Source: an uncultured Streptococcus sp. (lineage in GTDB: Bacteria; Bacillota; Bacilli; Lactobacillales; Streptococcaceae). From it: DNA of 5,818 nt. Numbering within the stretch: position 1 is the first letter of the stretch; each line of letters starts with the position of its first letter. The stretch is from assembly GCA_916048145.1 (NCBI GenBank), contig CAJZGT010000082.1, positions 1-5,818 of the forward strand, in the 5' to 3' direction. Positions 5,811-5,818 of the stretch are shown here, one piece after another. The position numbers and the translations under genes are program-made. The notes under the pieces are model-generated. The model did no database searches. It saw only the letters and a list, made by a program, of their open reading frames with translations, and was not told where the DNA came from.

Positions 5811-5818
5811 TCACATTT

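Noticed and set aside
5595..5818. tRNA, T-box or group II intron end in the leader
   Set aside because: The stems do not form a cloverleaf, there is no T-box specifier/antiterminator consensus, and the GTGCC start does not match the GUGYG intron end with downstream domain V.

Overview
This window is the core of a conjugation (type IV secretion) operon from a Gram-positive integrative conjugative element. It is most likely from Streptococcus or a close relative. That rests on the AT-rich, low-GC base composition, strong AGGAGG-type ribosome binding sites, and a gene order and set of protein families typical of the Tn5252/ICE group of streptococcal elements and of the pCF10 plasmid. The species cannot be told from the window. 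No integrase, relaxase, element end or cargo gene is present, so the element itself cannot be named.

All genes lie on the minus strand and read from right to left. A leader with a near-consensus -10 box, an rRNA-type boxA-like sequence and a dense set of inverted repeats occupies 5595-5818. Then follow: an unrecognised 99-residue protein (5295-5594); a PcfB/DUF3801-like accessory protein (4817-5305); the VirD4-type coupling ATPase (2940-4820); a small two-helix membrane protein of Maff2/VirB2-like type (2677-2919); a polytopic VirB6/TrbL-like channel protein (1806-2660); a predicted intrinsic terminator or attenuator (1766-1799); a PrgI/VirB3-like protein (1393-1752); and the N-terminal two thirds or so of a VirB4 ATPase, cut by the left edge (1-1400). 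Three junctions overlap (11, 4 and 8 bases) and the other gaps between genes are short, so this is one tightly coupled transcription unit.

Together the genes encode much of the inner-membrane part of a mating channel. VirD4 and the PcfB-like protein would receive and dock the relaxase-DNA complex. VirB6-like, PrgI and the small membrane protein would form the membrane pore. VirB4 would power assembly and transfer. The cell-wall hydrolase (VirB1-like) and the relaxase are expected outside the window.

The most interesting part is the 180-base leader. Its boxA-like motif sits a few bases after the predicted transcription start and is followed by mutually exclusive helices. A 13-bp terminator lies inside the operon immediately before prgI. 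Together these suggest that a processive antitermination or attenuation step controls expression of the transfer genes. This is an inference from sequence and has not been tested.
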